Assembly (NCBI RefSeq): GCF_024868665.1 | Contig: NC_079913.1 | Span: 15,155,333 to 15,219,332, forward strand | Source: Triplophysa rosa | Lineage: Eukaryota > Chordata > Actinopteri > Cypriniformes > Nemacheilidae | Reading direction: 5' to 3' | DNA: 64,000 nucleotides | Shown: piece after piece, positions 1 to 12,500 of the stretch | Numbering within the stretch: the first letter of the stretch is position 1 | Layout: each line of letters opens with the position of its first letter | Made by a program: the position numbers and the translations under genes | Notes under the pieces: model-generated | Told to the model about the DNA's origin: nothing | What the model saw: only the letters and a program-made list of their open reading frames with translations | Databases searched by the model: none

Positions 1-160
1 ATTATTTACTCATCTTAATGACATGATGCTTGAAAAATCAAAAACACAGCTTCAAAAATGAAGCCTCTCTATGTTAACCAGACGACCTGTCATGTGCTGC
101 TTTCAAGCAGCCAGCATCAGTTTGTTTTTACAATTTCTTATTTCCTTGTGTTCCCTAAAG

Positions 161-3096
161 TTTTAGGTCATCTTGCGAAAACATATGTGGACACTATCTC
201 TAGTGGGGCCGTGCCATGTCTGGAGAACGCTGTGATTGCCTTGTCAACGATTGAGAATGAGGCTGCATTACAGGAGGGGCTTGAGGTGTACCAGAGTGGA
301 ATGGAGAAGCTGAAGAAGTCCTTTCCCCTGGAACTGAATGAAATCACTTCGGAACATCAGTGTTTCAATCTCATGGCAACACAAACCTTCATGAATCGCT
401 CCTTCAGAGACAGTGATGGAAAGTTCTTGACATCTTTAGAGGTAAGGAGGTGGTATACCAAATTGCAGAAAAGATCATTTTATTTCATGTTTTCACAAGG
501 AAGTTGTATTTTTAGGGCAATTGTAGCAGGGGCGTAGTCAGAACTTTTTTTTAGAGGTGGCCAGGTAAGACCCAGTGATTTTATTAGGGTGACCAAAAAA
601 TCCATACAGACAGAAATTCTTTAACTTCTATTGTAATTTACACCAATTCTTCATTACACATAGTTTGCTGGTCAAAAACATACACAAAGAACGTAAACAA
701 TTTATTCGCAATGCTTTCATGTGCTAACATTATTTTAAAATAATTTGCTAGCTATCATTTGCAGTAAGTTAGCATTTTTTATAGAAAATAAACATTGCTG
801 TACCCCAACTTAAACTTTCGCGAAAATGTAATTAATGAATGAAATCCAGTTAAACAAGACTGATTTTACTGACCTGATCCTTCTGCTCGCGATGAACTTC
901 CATGGTACACAGACAGTACCTGTCACGAAGCGGTTAGCAGCTGTTCAGCTATAGCGCTCAGACTGTTTGCGTCAGTGCGTCAGCGTATGACATCATATTA
1001 ACACGAGCGTAATGTTCTCGCGTTACTTTAAGTGCATGCGCTAAATGATCTGCGCAGCACTCCATAAACTCCGACACATCTTAAAACTGCTTCGCACAAC
1101 AGAGGTGGCCAGATAGGTGGCCATCCATCATTCAGGGGTAGCCGTATGTAGCCGCCTATTTAGCTACGCCCCTGAATTGTAGTTTGTAGTTTTAACAGAA
1201 AAATAAATAAATACCGGCAGCTGTGGTTGCCAGTAAAAATCCGTAAAAAATACTTTGCAGTTTAAAACTTGTTATGATTGGATATGAGGTGTGTTATGAT
1301 TGGCCAGCTGAAAAGCGAGGTGTGCTATGATTGGCCAGTTCACCAGTGCGTAGTTATTGGTCAAAATACTGCAAGCGTGTGACGGAAATGTTACGCCTCT
1401 TACCATATTTGGAAAATCAGGTTACAAAGCAATTGTACTGACAGGTACGCCCATCTTACTTGCGTCTACATTTGGGCGGTCTTAGTCAAATCAGACCACC
1501 AACTGACGTAGATTTGTGGGGGTGTGGTTACACGAGGCGTTTAAGGCAGGTCTGGGTGAGCATTCGCTTTTAGATAGAATGACTCTTTTGTTCCGACACT
1601 TTTTTTGTAATTTTACGTGTCTTATACATGCATGGGCAACTTATAACACACCAAAGACGCAGAAAACACGTATTCGCACCATATGACGTTGTTAAAACGT
1701 TGTCTAAAACATATATAACCTCTAAGGAACGTTCTTATAACAAACGTTTGTTAGCTGAAATGCTGTCTACAATATCTGTTATGCTAATTTGGTCTTACCA
1801 AAGGAAAAGGAAAAGAGAAACTGCAAGGGTGAGTCTAATACGTGAGGTGCTTTGGGTAAAATAACCTCCTTATTAATTAGATAAAAATGTGCAAAGCCCA
1901 AATAATGAAGTATCCTTTCTGTTTTTCTGTGTGCTAGGAAGCCATCAGACATCAGTTTGATAGGTATCTCTCCGACAACGAGAAGGCTTCTGAGGAAAAA
2001 TGTGAAAGTCTTATGTCAGTTCTCTCTGATCCAATGACGGAAAGAATCAATGAAGGATTCTATGCCAGAGCAGGAGGTTACGACCTCTTCTGCCGGGACC
2101 TGGAGGACATCGTGAATCAGTACAATTTGCTGGCGTATAAAGAAGTCAAGGTCATAAATGTTACATTTTATAGTAATAACATACAACAATGCTACAATTA
2201 TGACAATCTTGCTTATTGTTAACATGTATAAATGGCATTTTTATGCTATGCATTTTAAATGTATAAACACTATAAAGCAGTACTTAACATTATGTTTACC
2301 TTCTTGTGTGCCTTTACAGATTGCTGAGGTGTTGGATAAGTTTTTGCAGCAAAAGGCTGCACTTACCACGGCCATTCTGCAGGCTGATGATAAACTAACT
2401 GAAAATGAAAGGAGGATTTGTGGTAAAAGATTTCTGTTTTCAACTCAGTGGACACAGTATGCTTAAAAAAGTACATTTTTGAGTAAAATCAGAAAGCTAT
2501 ACTATACATGCATCTAGGGGATGGTCCATCGTGGCCAAGATATTAGATTTTAAAGGCTCCAGTCTTCACTATATGTTAAAAACATGGGATCTGTGTTAGA
2601 TTGGTCTTTTATTCACATGTTTCACCCTGTCGACCACTTCTTTATTGCTTGACTAGAGGAGAGAGAGAGGGCAGTTCTTCTGGAACAAGAAATTAAGGCC
2701 CAGGAAGAGAGGCAGCGTCAGCTGGAGGAGAAGATGGAGATCGAACAACAGAATAATGAAGAAAGACTGAGACAGGTCATACAGAAGATGGAAGACGAGA
2801 TGTTCCTCCAACAACAGGAGACAAAGCTTGCAATGGAGAGTAAGCTAAGAGAGCAGACTGTCCTGATGGAGAAGGGCTTTCAAGAGAAAGCTAATAGTAT
2901 GGCTCAGGAGATAGAAGAGTTGAAGAGGAAGAATGCACAAGTAGAGGAGAGAACGTCAAGAAGTTTTGCACAGATGATAGCAGATCAGGAGCGAAGAAAC
3001 GCACAGAACATGGAGGTGCTGAGGCAGCGGCACCAGCAGCAAATGCATGCGATTAATAGAAGACCTAGACCTAGATCTGGATGTTGTATACAGTAA
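161..3096 (+). CDS. gbp: Guanylate-binding protein, last four exons (5' part outside window)
   Basis: Four exons read in frame: 161-441, 1938-2150, 2320-2422 and 2657-3096, all with AG/GT borders. Their first three lengths (281, 213, 103 nt) equal those of the matching exons of the complete GBP gene at 5297-9990, and the proteins align closely. These exons encode the helical middle and C-terminal domains. The last exon is a long charged coiled coil rich in E, Q, K and R, ending in CCIQ, a CaaX prenylation box whose final Q predicts farnesylation. By family knowledge GBPs are interferon-induced, dynamin-like GTPases that coat pathogen membranes. The GTPase exons should lie before base 1. I see no frameshift or stop in the four exons. 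Intron 161-exon to 1938-exon holds a hAT insertion. The family call is firm; the exact paralogue is unknown. Confidence 0.9.
527..1174. mobile_element. Non-autonomous hAT element in a GBP intron
   Basis: A 648-bp segment begins CAGGGGCGTAG and ends with the inverse, CTACGCCCCTG. It is flanked by perfect 8-bp direct repeats, AATTGTAG at 519-526 and 1175-1182. Short CAGGGG-type terminal inverted repeats plus an 8-bp target duplication are diagnostic of the hAT superfamily. No transposase is encoded, so it depended on an element elsewhere. A GAGGTGGCCAG motif recurs near both ends. The perfect duplication indicates a fairly young insertion. Confidence 0.88.
1183..1937. other. Rest of GBP intron, repeat-rich
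   Basis: No exon is visible. Near 1310-1350 there is a short direct repeat (GTGTGCTATGATTGGCCAG type, seen twice). At 1728-1756 there is a stretch (AACGTTCTTATAACAAACG) that recurs at 39,790-39,830 and 53,740-53,775, so it is an interspersed repeat end. Confidence 0.5.
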
Positions 3097-4700
3097 AATG
3101 TGTTTAAACGTTTTTGAATTCATTATTAACAGTCATACTTAATTTCAAGGAATGGCTATTATGTTTGACAACATATACAAACAACGACTATCGTTTTTTA
3201 GCTAAAAAGCTACTACAGCTTTTTAGGCTTTTACTATGCGGGAGAGTATTGAAACTAAGTTCAAACATTCTCACATCCTTTTTGCTCCTCGGGAAAGTAT
3301 GGTAATACTCCAACTGGCCAATCAAATCTGTTAGTTGACTTTCAGTGACATGCTTTTATTTATTTTTATTGGTATTTCACAAGACAAAACAAATATACAT
3401 TTATTGAGATTACCGACTGTCCCAATTCAGTAACATGGGTTTTCAATTATACTTCAATAACAAATAATGTATTATTATTGTTATTATTATTATGAAGACA
3501 TTTAGCCCATTATTTTTGTGGGGGGCGGTAAGGGACCTGGAAATGGATATGGGGGCGCTGGCCCAAAAAAGGTTGAGAACCACTAGTCTACATCATTGGT
3601 AATGTTTTACAATGGGTGTAATATAACACAAGACATTTGTATGTTTCTGTACGGATGTACTCCCTTAAATAATACTGGTGTAAAGTTATACCTTTACATG
3701 AAAGTTTACATGAAATATGAAATTGTTACAGCTATTACAGTTCTGTGATTATTTTGGAGTCTGTAACAAGCTAAATCACAGTTGTTTGAAAAGCTGAGTG
3801 AACGAACACCCCTCAGTTTGTTTGCCGTAAAAGCCGGTATCAATGCTGATAGTAAATGAAGTCATCTCAGAAGCTTCAGTTACATTGTTGCAATGTTTTC
3901 TTGATCGGATCAGTTTGAATCATGCCAAGAATGGTCTGGTTTAATGTTTGTAGTTATCATGTTAAAGTACCTTTTCATGTTGGTTTTCCCCGTGTGGTTA
4001 ATATTTTCTATCCGGTTCAGTTTCCTCTTTTCAATAAAGTTTTTGTTCCTGTAAGAGCCGCCTGCCCTGGGTTTTGTCTACCAACATATGACAGCTTTTT
4101 ATTGACACAGTGAAAGCCTGAAATCTCCCCTCTATAGACCTTTGCGTGCGTGAAGTTTTTGTCTCTAACAAGCGTTTAGCTTTGCATGTAAAACCAGGCA
4201 GCAGTTTGGGAATTCTAAGATTCCAGGATCTACTCTTTTCCCATGTTGAAGACACAAGGTTATGTGTATCAATGCTTTTTGGCAGAAAAGTGATTTTTAT
4301 TTATGTTTTTAAATGCTTTTATCTAAAGTAACGTGTTTGACACATTTAATGACTCAAACTACTTGAGTAGAAGCAAGCTTTGGAATTTCCAGTAAAATAG
4401 GGGGGGGGGGGGAGATAAAGAGAGAGACAAACAGTGATAAGCTGTGTACTACTTTTCTTCTGGAATGTTACTGGTCAGCTTTTGTCCCCATGTGACTTTT
4501 GCAAAACAGGTTAAATATATACCCAACAACCTCCTACAATAACCCCAAACAACACTAAAAGACAGTTGAACAAACTTAACAAGTGGTTTGTTTGTAAACG
4601 AGAGAGTAAAAATAAATAAGTACAAGAATTATGAATATAATTGAAAAGGAAAGAAAAAGACGAATACATACTGGATTGAAATATTTACATTTCTAAAGGG
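3097..4700. other. Intergenic space between the two GBP genes
   Basis: Contains the 3' flank of the first GBP gene, with a candidate polyadenylation signal AATAAA at 4033-4038 about 940 bp after the stop codon. A decayed hAT-like end lies near 3518-3595 (a G-rich stretch followed by AAAGGTTGAGAACCACT). A homopolymeric G run of about 12 lies near 4401. No coding potential was recognised. Confidence 0.5.
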
Positions 4701-4765
4701 GCAGAGATCAGAAAGAAAACCACCTGTGTGAGCTTCTTGTATCACATGTTGCAGTTGCTGATTAT

Positions 4766-4775
4766 GAAAGTGAAA
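4766..4775 (+). promoter_or_regulatory. ISRE/IRF-binding motif upstream of complete GBP gene
   Basis: GAAAGTGAAA matches the GAAANNGAAA core bound by IRF factors and ISGF3. It sits about 190 bp upstream of the donor of a likely non-coding first exon and 530 bp before the start codon. A second partial GAAA pair lies near 4709-4718. Vertebrate GBP genes are known to be interferon-induced through ISRE sites. Function here is inferred from motif and position. Confidence 0.6.
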
Positions 4776-4799
4776 GCAAGCGTTAAACCGCCCAATGCT

Positions 4800-4958
4800 G
4801 TTTGCTCAGTCAGTAGAATGCCACACAGAAGAATCGAAGAGATACCGAGAGACCACGGACATTCCCTCACTCACTCCAGACCAGTTAGAATTAGGGGGGC
4901 TGGATCTTAAAGACTCTTTAACAAATAACTTACTCAGAGCTCCTGAAGTTAAATACAT
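4800..4958 (+). other. Probable non-coding first exon of complete GBP gene (5' end approximate)
   Basis: A strong donor (GTAAGT) begins at 4959, and a matching acceptor (TCTCCAG) ends at 5290, six bases before the start codon at 5297. A 5'-UTR intron is usual in vertebrate GBP genes. The transcription start is not visible; no clear TATA box was found. Confidence 0.5.
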
Positions 4959-5296
4959 GTAAGTTGCATTCCTTTATTCTGTCTATTTATACGGTTCTTG
5001 CTATGAATGCTGTACTTTTTCTGATAGTTTACAGTCAACTTGAGTCAACAAATTATTATTATCACTATTGTTATTGTATTATTTGTATGATTGTTATTAT
5101 AAAAATGCCAATAGTTTTCTGTGAGATTTATAGCTCAATATGAAAGCCATTAGTGCGCTTCAATAATTGGTTGTGAATATGTTTATGTGTCCATTTTACG
5201 AGTATGGACGAATATGTGTTTAGAAATGTATTTTCCCAAAACTGAAAAAGACAAAGTTGCACAATCTTCCTATTTGTAGCTCCGTCTCCAGTGAAC

Positions 5297-8200
5297 ATGG
5301 ACAAGCCGGTTTGCCTCATTGACACGACGTCAGAAGGGAAGCTGTGTGTGCAGCAGTCGGCGCTGGAGATCCTGCAGAAGATTGAGCAGCCGGTGGTGGT
5401 GGTCGCTGTGGTGGGTCTCTACCGCACCGGGAAGTCTTACCTGATGAACCGTCTCGCTGGGAAACAAGCAGGTTAAACCCTCACATGCAGCACTGGTAGC
5501 ATCTTACACCTAAGAGAAACATCATTCAGTTAAGAGTCAATGTCTTTTTATGTATGTATTGATGGTGTGGCATTATCAGGGTTTGCACTGGGCAGCACAA
5601 TTGAGTCCAAGACGAAGGGTATCTGGATGTGGTGTGTGCCCCACCCCACTAAAAAAGAAACCACTATGGTGCTGCTGGACACTGAGGGACTTGGAGACGT
5701 GGCCAAGGTGACAGTACCCAAACTACCAAAACACAAGTAGCATCAAAGTTTGAAGGGTTAATTATGCAATCCAATTGACTAACAAAAGACAACAAAATAA
5801 TGAGCCTGACCTCACCAGATACTTATTTGCATTAACAAGTGCATGAATTAAAAGGACCATACACTGTAATCAATTGCATTAGACAATAACTCTATTAACA
5901 AAACCCATTACTTCTTTTCTTTCACTCCAGTCCAATCAACAGTACCTTTAGATGTTTAATACTTTGCATAGCATTTGCAGTCACTATGCATATAACATGA
6001 AAGTATTCTTTGATGTTTAAATAACAGTAAAAATATATCTCATAAATCTTTAATTATAAATTGAGTTTCATGTGAAATATTATTGTGTTTGGCCCATTTG
6101 CAAGAATGGATGATGGAGGATTTCTTTCTTTAAATGGAGTCGTTTGATAAGGAAACATCTTGTAGTTGTATCTTGAAGTCCATAAACAACCGTTGAGCTT
6201 TAATTTTGTGTCTAACCCAATGAGCGTCTCTTTGAATGCAGGGGGACTCAAAGCATGACACACATATCTTCTGTCTGGCTGTGTTACTGAGCAGCACTCT
6301 GGTTTACAACAGTCGAGGGACGATTGACAACAGGGCTATTGAGGAGCTGCAGTATCCTTCTGACAATCCACATACCTTTCAAATCATTTAGATATGTTTT
6401 ACAAATTTGTGCAAATACAACATCAGTTTGTAGTTACAGCAAGGAGACGTCACATTTTGTAACTTTAGCGCTGTTTATGTTTTAATGATGTTTAATTAAC
6501 AAAGGTCGGGAGCAGGAGCAGATAATCAGCTCGGCTGATGTGCTATCAGCAATCCAGGCATGTGATCAGCCAAGGACAAAAAAGAAGGAAGACTGCACGC
6601 ACCCTCGCCCAACACCCCCCCCCAAAAAAAATTGTCTTTAATGTTAGTAATTAAATCTTACATGATTAAAAACAGGCAACTGTTTGCCAAATAGATATTT
6701 TTCACTTAGCAACACAAAAACAAACTATTATATTATGACTGTTTATTAGTTTACAGTCACCTAAAAATTTTATAAAGAAGGTTGATGGTTTGTGCAAATA
6801 TCTTATGGTAATGTCAAATAAGATGAAAATACTGTGGCCTCAGGAGACTTCCGTAGACAGCCACTAGATGGCGCATCTACGTCATTCATACAGCGTTTGT
6901 CCGCATTAATCCGCATGTAATAAAGTTATTTCAAATGCTGCATGTTGTGGTTTTAGTTGATTTAAATGTATGCATTCAGTAGAGACTTCAACGCGTTTAT
7001 ATTAGACAGTGACAAGATCGGCCACTTGTAAAGTTACAAGCCATTACATCGCGGAATGGCCTATTTTAGTCTCTGTATATAGATAATGTTATATATTGTT
7101 ATTATCTGCATAGGCGAATTTGTGAACCTGCACATATGTGCGGTACAGTGTATTATGAGAGGGAGTCGGGAGTTGACCTTTCACTTTTTTCTTTTTGTCC
7201 AGTAATGAGACATGCAAATGTATTATAAAGTAAATTGATTAAAATCACATATAATAATCTGTAATTTCAAGGCACAATATGTTGATATGTCACAATATTA
7301 AAGCATTGTGTTGCCTGTCAATAGCATCATGTACCATAGGTGTTTTCAATTTCATGCAGACTGATTGGCATAGGACACAAAAAAATGTCACATGGTGTGC
7401 CTTTAATTGCCTTTTTCGAATGTCATGGTTTCCTACATAGCTAGGCTTTGTGATAGTAAGTGTTTAAAATATGCCTAGCTTAAGGAGTAACATGTTTTCT
7501 TCTACAGTATGCATCTTGAGTTGTTGTTTGACAGTTTCTTTGTTTTCATGCCTGAACAAACTCTCAGATATGTTACTGAACTAAAAGAGTGCATTAAGGT
7601 CAAATCATCAGAAGAGGATGCAGATGATTCAAGCGAGTTTGTGAAGTTCTTCCCTAGATTCATCTGGGCTGTGAGAGACTTTACCCTTGAGCTTAAGATC
7701 GAGGGCAAAGATGCAACAGAGAATGAGTACTTAGAGTTTGCTCTAAAGCTAAAACATGGTAATTAAAAAAATCCTAAAATTCCCTCTAATTATTTGAGCA
7801 GTGACTTTCAACCCCAAAGTGGGGAATGGTAGAAAAAGTTTGAGAAACACTGGTCTACAGTATGTGTTCATCTTTTCTAGGCACTTCGAAAAAAGTAATG
7901 GAGTACAATCTGCCCAGGGAGTGCATCCAAAAATTCTTCCCTTCCAGGACATGCTTCACTTTCCCGTTTCCAACTGCTCCAGAGAATGTGTCTCGTCTGG
8001 AGAGTCTGGATCCTGCTGACCTTGATCCAAAATTCTTGGAGGTCACAGATTGTTTCTGCAAGTTTGTCTTTCAGGACAGCCAAGTGAAGATGCTGAAAGA
8101 TGGATACACAGTCACTGGCAGGGGTGAGCAAAAAGAGAAAATATCTACTATCAACTGTTCATTGTTCAGTCGAGATTCTCTTTTCTTTATCATTGTGTTT

Positions 8201-9990
8201 CTGGTCTTCTTTCCTTCTCTTAAGTTTTTGGTAATCTGGCAAAAATGTATGTGGACACCATCTCTAGTGGGGCCGTGCCATGTCTGGAGAACGCTGTGAT
8301 TGCTATGGCAACGATTGAGAATGAAGCTGCAGTAAAGGAGGGGCTTGAGGTGTACAAGAGTGGAATGGAAAAACTGAAGACATCCTTCCCCCTGGAACTG
8401 AAGGACGTGTCCACTGAACACCAGCGTCTCAACAGCATGGCAACACAAACCTTCATGAAACGCTCTTTCAGAGACACTGATGGAAAGTACCTAACATCTC
8501 TAGAGGTAGGCCAGATCACTTCACAGTACAATGGCATGAAGAGATGTCAGAGTTTGCATAGATTAAATGTCCTCTGAAAATGTTATGTTTGTAGGAAAAC
8601 ATCAATAATCTCTTTGATGGATACCTTAGCCATAATGAGCAAGCTTCAAAGAGAAGATGTGAGAATCTTCTGTCATCCCTCTCTGCAACAATGACGGAAA
8701 AACTCAAGCAAGGGGTCTATGCCAATCCTGGTGGCTATGATCTCTTCTGCAAGGATCTGGAGGACATTGGGGAGAAATACAAGAGCCAAACCAATAAAGA
8801 AGTCAAGGTTCTAAATTCATTATCTATACACATGACAGAAATATGAAGACTTGTTGTCATAAATATCAATTGTTTCTGTATGTGTGTTCATCAACAGGCT
8901 GAAGAGGTCCTAAAGGAGTTTCTGAAGCAGAAGTCTGTGGATTCTAAAGCCATTCTGCAGGCTGACAAAAAACTGACTGAGAAGGAAAAAATGATTAAGG
9001 GTGAGAGTCTCGAAGCTTTCAAATCCTAATGTCCCAGTTTTGTGAATTTGTACAAGGTTCCTTGTGCTGTTGAACGACGAAGGACATGGACAAGATGATG
9101 TAACAGCTGATACGGTTGAAAATGCTACTAAAAGTAGCATCAAATCACCACCTTAAAATTATATGGTTCTATCTGAGCAGTTTTAAGATATTGAGCTTCA
9201 AAGTTTCTGCACTCCATTTGAGTTTTTCTTAAAAAAGTCCCAACATGTCCACAACTTTAAAAAACATCACATAGTAATCGAGTTGTCGCAAATTAAGAAT
9301 GTGAATTTTGACAAAAAAATCAGATAGAACTTTATAATTCTAAGATGGTGAAATGGTACAAGTTGTTTCAAAGGTCAAAGAATTTTACCCGTTAGGTTAG
9401 GGTGGCTATTTATGCCATTATTAGAACAGCATCAATGTGGTCAAGATCAGTACTACTACAGTATATTTTAATTTATTCAAAATCAGTTCAATTTGTAACT
9501 ATTTGTGTATTTGTAAACCATGTTTTCTTTCTGTTTTGTTAATAAATGACCAGCAGAACAAGAGAAAGCAGTCCTCTTGAACCAGGAAATCAAAGCTAAA
9601 GAGGAGGAGCAGCGGCTACTAGAGGAGAAGATGGAAGCAGAGAGACGGAGTAATGAAGAGAGGATGATACAGATGAAGGAGAAGATGGATGAAGAGATTA
9701 GGCTTCAGAAAGAGGAGGCTGAGCGTGCCATGGACAGTAAACTGAAGGAGCAAACTGCTCTGCTGGAAAAGGGCTTTAAGGAGAAGGCAGACAGGATGAC
9801 ACAAGAGATTGAAGAGTTCAAGAGACAGAACACTGAAGCTGAGAGTAACAGAACTAGAGAGTTTGCAGAGATGTTAGAGAACTCCAACAGGAGACACGAG
9901 GAGTCTACTGCTATGATGATGCAGCAACATAGAGAACAGATGCAAGCCATACAGAATGCACGCCCTTCAGGCGATTGTTGCATCTTGTGA
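5297..9990 (+). CDS. gbp: Guanylate-binding protein, complete, nine coding exons
   Basis: Exons: 5297-5471, 5580-5707, 6242-6351, 7568-7758, 7881-8123, 8225-8505, 8595-8807, 8898-9000, 9554-9990. Together they make 1,881 nt, exactly 626 codons plus stop, typical for GBPs. The GTPase domain shows a P-loop GLYRTGKS at residues 40-47 (with the arginine finger position, R43), a switch threonine near T70, DTEG at 92-95 and the guanine-specificity RD pair at 174-175 (AVRD, where human GBP1 has TLRD). Exons 5-8 form the helical domain. The last exon is a coiled coil ending in CCIL, a CaaX box whose final L predicts geranylgeranylation. It hydrolyses GTP and assembles on membranes as an interferon effector. 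The start is the first ATG after the 5'-UTR acceptor. No disruption is seen. The exon-9 acceptor is a tandem CAGCAG that could add or drop one alanine. Confidence 0.93.
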
Positions 9991-10280
9991 AATCCATCAT
10001 TTCTATGATCAACTCATCAGAAGCATGTAACTGCACAAATAAGCTATATAAATCTACAAACAAACAGTAGAAACAGTAAAACAGTCTTCAGTCATAATAG
10101 AAAAGTTTGATTTCAAAGGCATATTTTTTTTGTGTAATGTACATGAAAACTACAAGTTTATTTGACATTGCTTATTCATTTTAAGCAGTGACATGATGCT
10201 TAAATGAAAATAAGAATAAAAAAAAATATGGCATTGCATTACATGTGGGCATCAAATAAACACAATTATTTGCAAAAAAA
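9991..10280. other. 3' flank of complete GBP gene
   Basis: AT-rich sequence with candidate polyadenylation signals AATAAA at 10,214 and nearby. Nothing else was recognised. Confidence 0.45.
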
Positions 10281-10287
10281 CTAAATA

Positions 10288-10315
10288 TGTGTGTGTGTGT
10301 GTGCGTGTGTGTGAG

Positions 10316-10363
<48 letters not shown>

Positions 10364-10374
10364 TGTGTGTGTGT
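10288..10374. repeat. GT / GCGT compound microsatellite
   Basis: A GT run passes into about a dozen GCGT tetranucleotides and back into GT. ORFs seen across it on both strands are products of the repeat, not genes. Confidence 0.95.
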
Positions 10375-11070
10375 AAAAGCCACTCACTTGGCCCTATGAC
10401 GGAATCCAATGGCGTGGTTGAAGGTTTCTTGTGTATTCTGTCCTTACTTGGTGCTTTTGACAGAGTCGGCTCTGTAATTAAACATCATTATACATGAAGT
10501 GATATGACAAAATGCAATTAACTGAGTTTAAGGTTACATTATTTTTAAACCTTAACTGTATATTTTTAGTATATTGACAGTGTCTATAATTCAAATTCAA
10601 AAGAAAACTTGTATTTAAAATGGCAATTTTTATAGTTAGGTAGATCTGCTTTTTCTAACTAGGCTCCACATGTATGGAATGAACTTTAGGGTATTGCTAT
10701 ACACTTATTCTGTGCCATCATTCTTAAAATGTTTAAAGATCCGGTTTAACGCGCAGTTTCTTCCAATCTCATATTAATCTTGAGTACCTGTAGAGTAGTA
10801 TTACATACTTTGTATCTTTGAAGAGTTTTTAGTTTGATCACATTTATAAAAGATAGATACAGGTACGATTATTTCTGAAAACAGACGACCTCCTGGTGTG
10901 CGTAGGGAGGAACTAAATCAGGAAACAATACATCATCGCATTATCCCAACATAACTGCTGATCCACTATAAGTTGGTGTTGTTTACTTTATGCACGTACG
11001 CGCCAATTGCCAACAAAACACAGACATATGACTTAAATTCACTTACCGCGTGCGGTTCATGTCCGGCATC

Positions 11071-11300
11071 TTATAGCACTGGGACCGCTCCATCTGCCAG
11101 TTTCAAACGATCTGCAAGTCCAGCGTTATATCCACGGTATATATCCCTTACTGAAATGGCGTGAACAAACCAACACACCTCAACTTCTCTCACTATCGCA
11201 AGAGTAACGAGCTGCAGCTGCCGGCCCAGAGCGCAGCCAATCCTGATGGTAAGCAGGTCTTCATATCGCTCGTCGGTTGACACATGGGCGGGCTATTTCT
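11071..11300 (-). pseudogene. THAP-domain transposon relic, C-terminal fragment
   Basis: The minus strand reads YNAGLADRLKLADGAVPVL then stop. This resembles the end of the THAP relic at 17,000-17,270 (DAGFAERLK followed by a shifted AVPSTLDP). Only the last ~20 residues look homologous; the upstream part does not. It probably belonged to a THAP-encoding DNA transposon. Confidence 0.45.
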
Positions 11301-12225
11301 TTCACCTTGTCTTGGGCGTGCTTTTCTGGTAGAATTGCCCAATAAGGGACTAAGAAAAGTTGTAACGTAACAGTTTTTCATGTTCAAAAAATACTTTATG
11401 AAACCTATACGAACCTTGGGGGAGTGTATCAAGCACAGAAATACTATGTCATGCGTCCAACTCGTTTTTTGACAAGTTGACCATGTTAAGCATGAGAAAC
11501 CATCACGTTTAACACTGTAAAGAAGTCAAAATGCATGAAACAGTATTAAATCACCCCTTTAAAAACATTTTAAAGTTTTCACAGACAGTGTAAATTGTTT
11601 TATTTATGTTCTACATGTGACAAAAAGTGCTACATCTGTTTTTATCACATATTTAAGAATACATTTAGGCCATATTTACACTGCATTCTTCAAGTGGCCC
11701 AATTCTATTTTTCCTCCCATGTAGCACAGATCGGATAAGACCCATAAACGTGTAATAAGGAAAAAGCACAGAAGTTGTTTTCGGCCTCATTCATATGTGG
11801 AAATAAATCAGATATGAATCACAAAAGTGCATTTGTGTCTGCCTTGTAAGGGAAAAGATTGGAAATTCCCCTGTCGATGTAAGTCACGCAGTAACAACAG
11901 TGATCACATGACCTTTTTCATGACTGTTTTCATTTCTTGACTTATTTCTTGGGGCCATGTTTTACTGACCTTTCAAAGATGCTGTGGAAGGCAAAATAAT
12001 CATTTTGTGTCTGAGTTTCTTGCATATTTTGCCTCTTTTGCTTCCTTGTTGGCTTAAGCTTTTCCGGGCAAGTACATCTACCTTGAATTGTTTTGGAAAG
12101 TGATAATACTGGTCACTTTTAAAAGACGATGTAGGCTGGTCGTCATAGAAAAATCATATCTGGGCATCAACACATGCAATGTAGCCTTAATAACCCACTG
12201 GGGCTCCAATGATTACTTTTATTAT
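11301..12225. other. No gene seen
   Basis: Non-coding, moderately AT-rich. The first 250 bp may be the flank of the THAP-type element. Nothing else was recognised. Confidence 0.4.
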
Positions 12226-12500
12226 ACACTGTAAAAAAATTCCCTGTTAAATTACAGTAAACAACTGGCAGCTATATTTGCCAGCACATAGCTGTAATTT
12301 TACAGCAGACCTACTGTAATCTGCAACAACAGTTTATTACTGTAAAAGACATTATAATTTGCACACTATAATACTGTTATTTTACATTTACACATTTGGC
12401 AGATGCTTTTATCCAAAGCGACTTACATTGCATTATCCTATAACATTTATACATAGGTATGTACAATCCCCTGGGATCAAACCCACAACCTTGCGTTATC
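12226..12500. repeat. Two adjoining interspersed repeats
   Basis: 12,226-12,370 is a CACTGTAAAAAA-started element built from short inverted TTACAGTAA-like words. 12,380-12,500 contains GGCAGATGCTTTTATCC followed by AAAGCGACTTACA, a tail that is very common in teleost interspersed repeats. Confidence 0.55.

Noticed and set aside
7862..8577. Several overlapping minus-strand ORFs up to 125 codons
   Set aside because: They are antisense shadows of GBP exons 5 and 6.
10315..10376. Possible CRISPR-like short regular repeat
   Set aside because: Simple GCGT tetranucleotide run with no spacers, in a vertebrate genome.
10181..10497. His/Thr-rich and Arg/Cys/Val-rich ORFs on opposite strands
   Set aside because: Both translate the GT/GCGT microsatellite.
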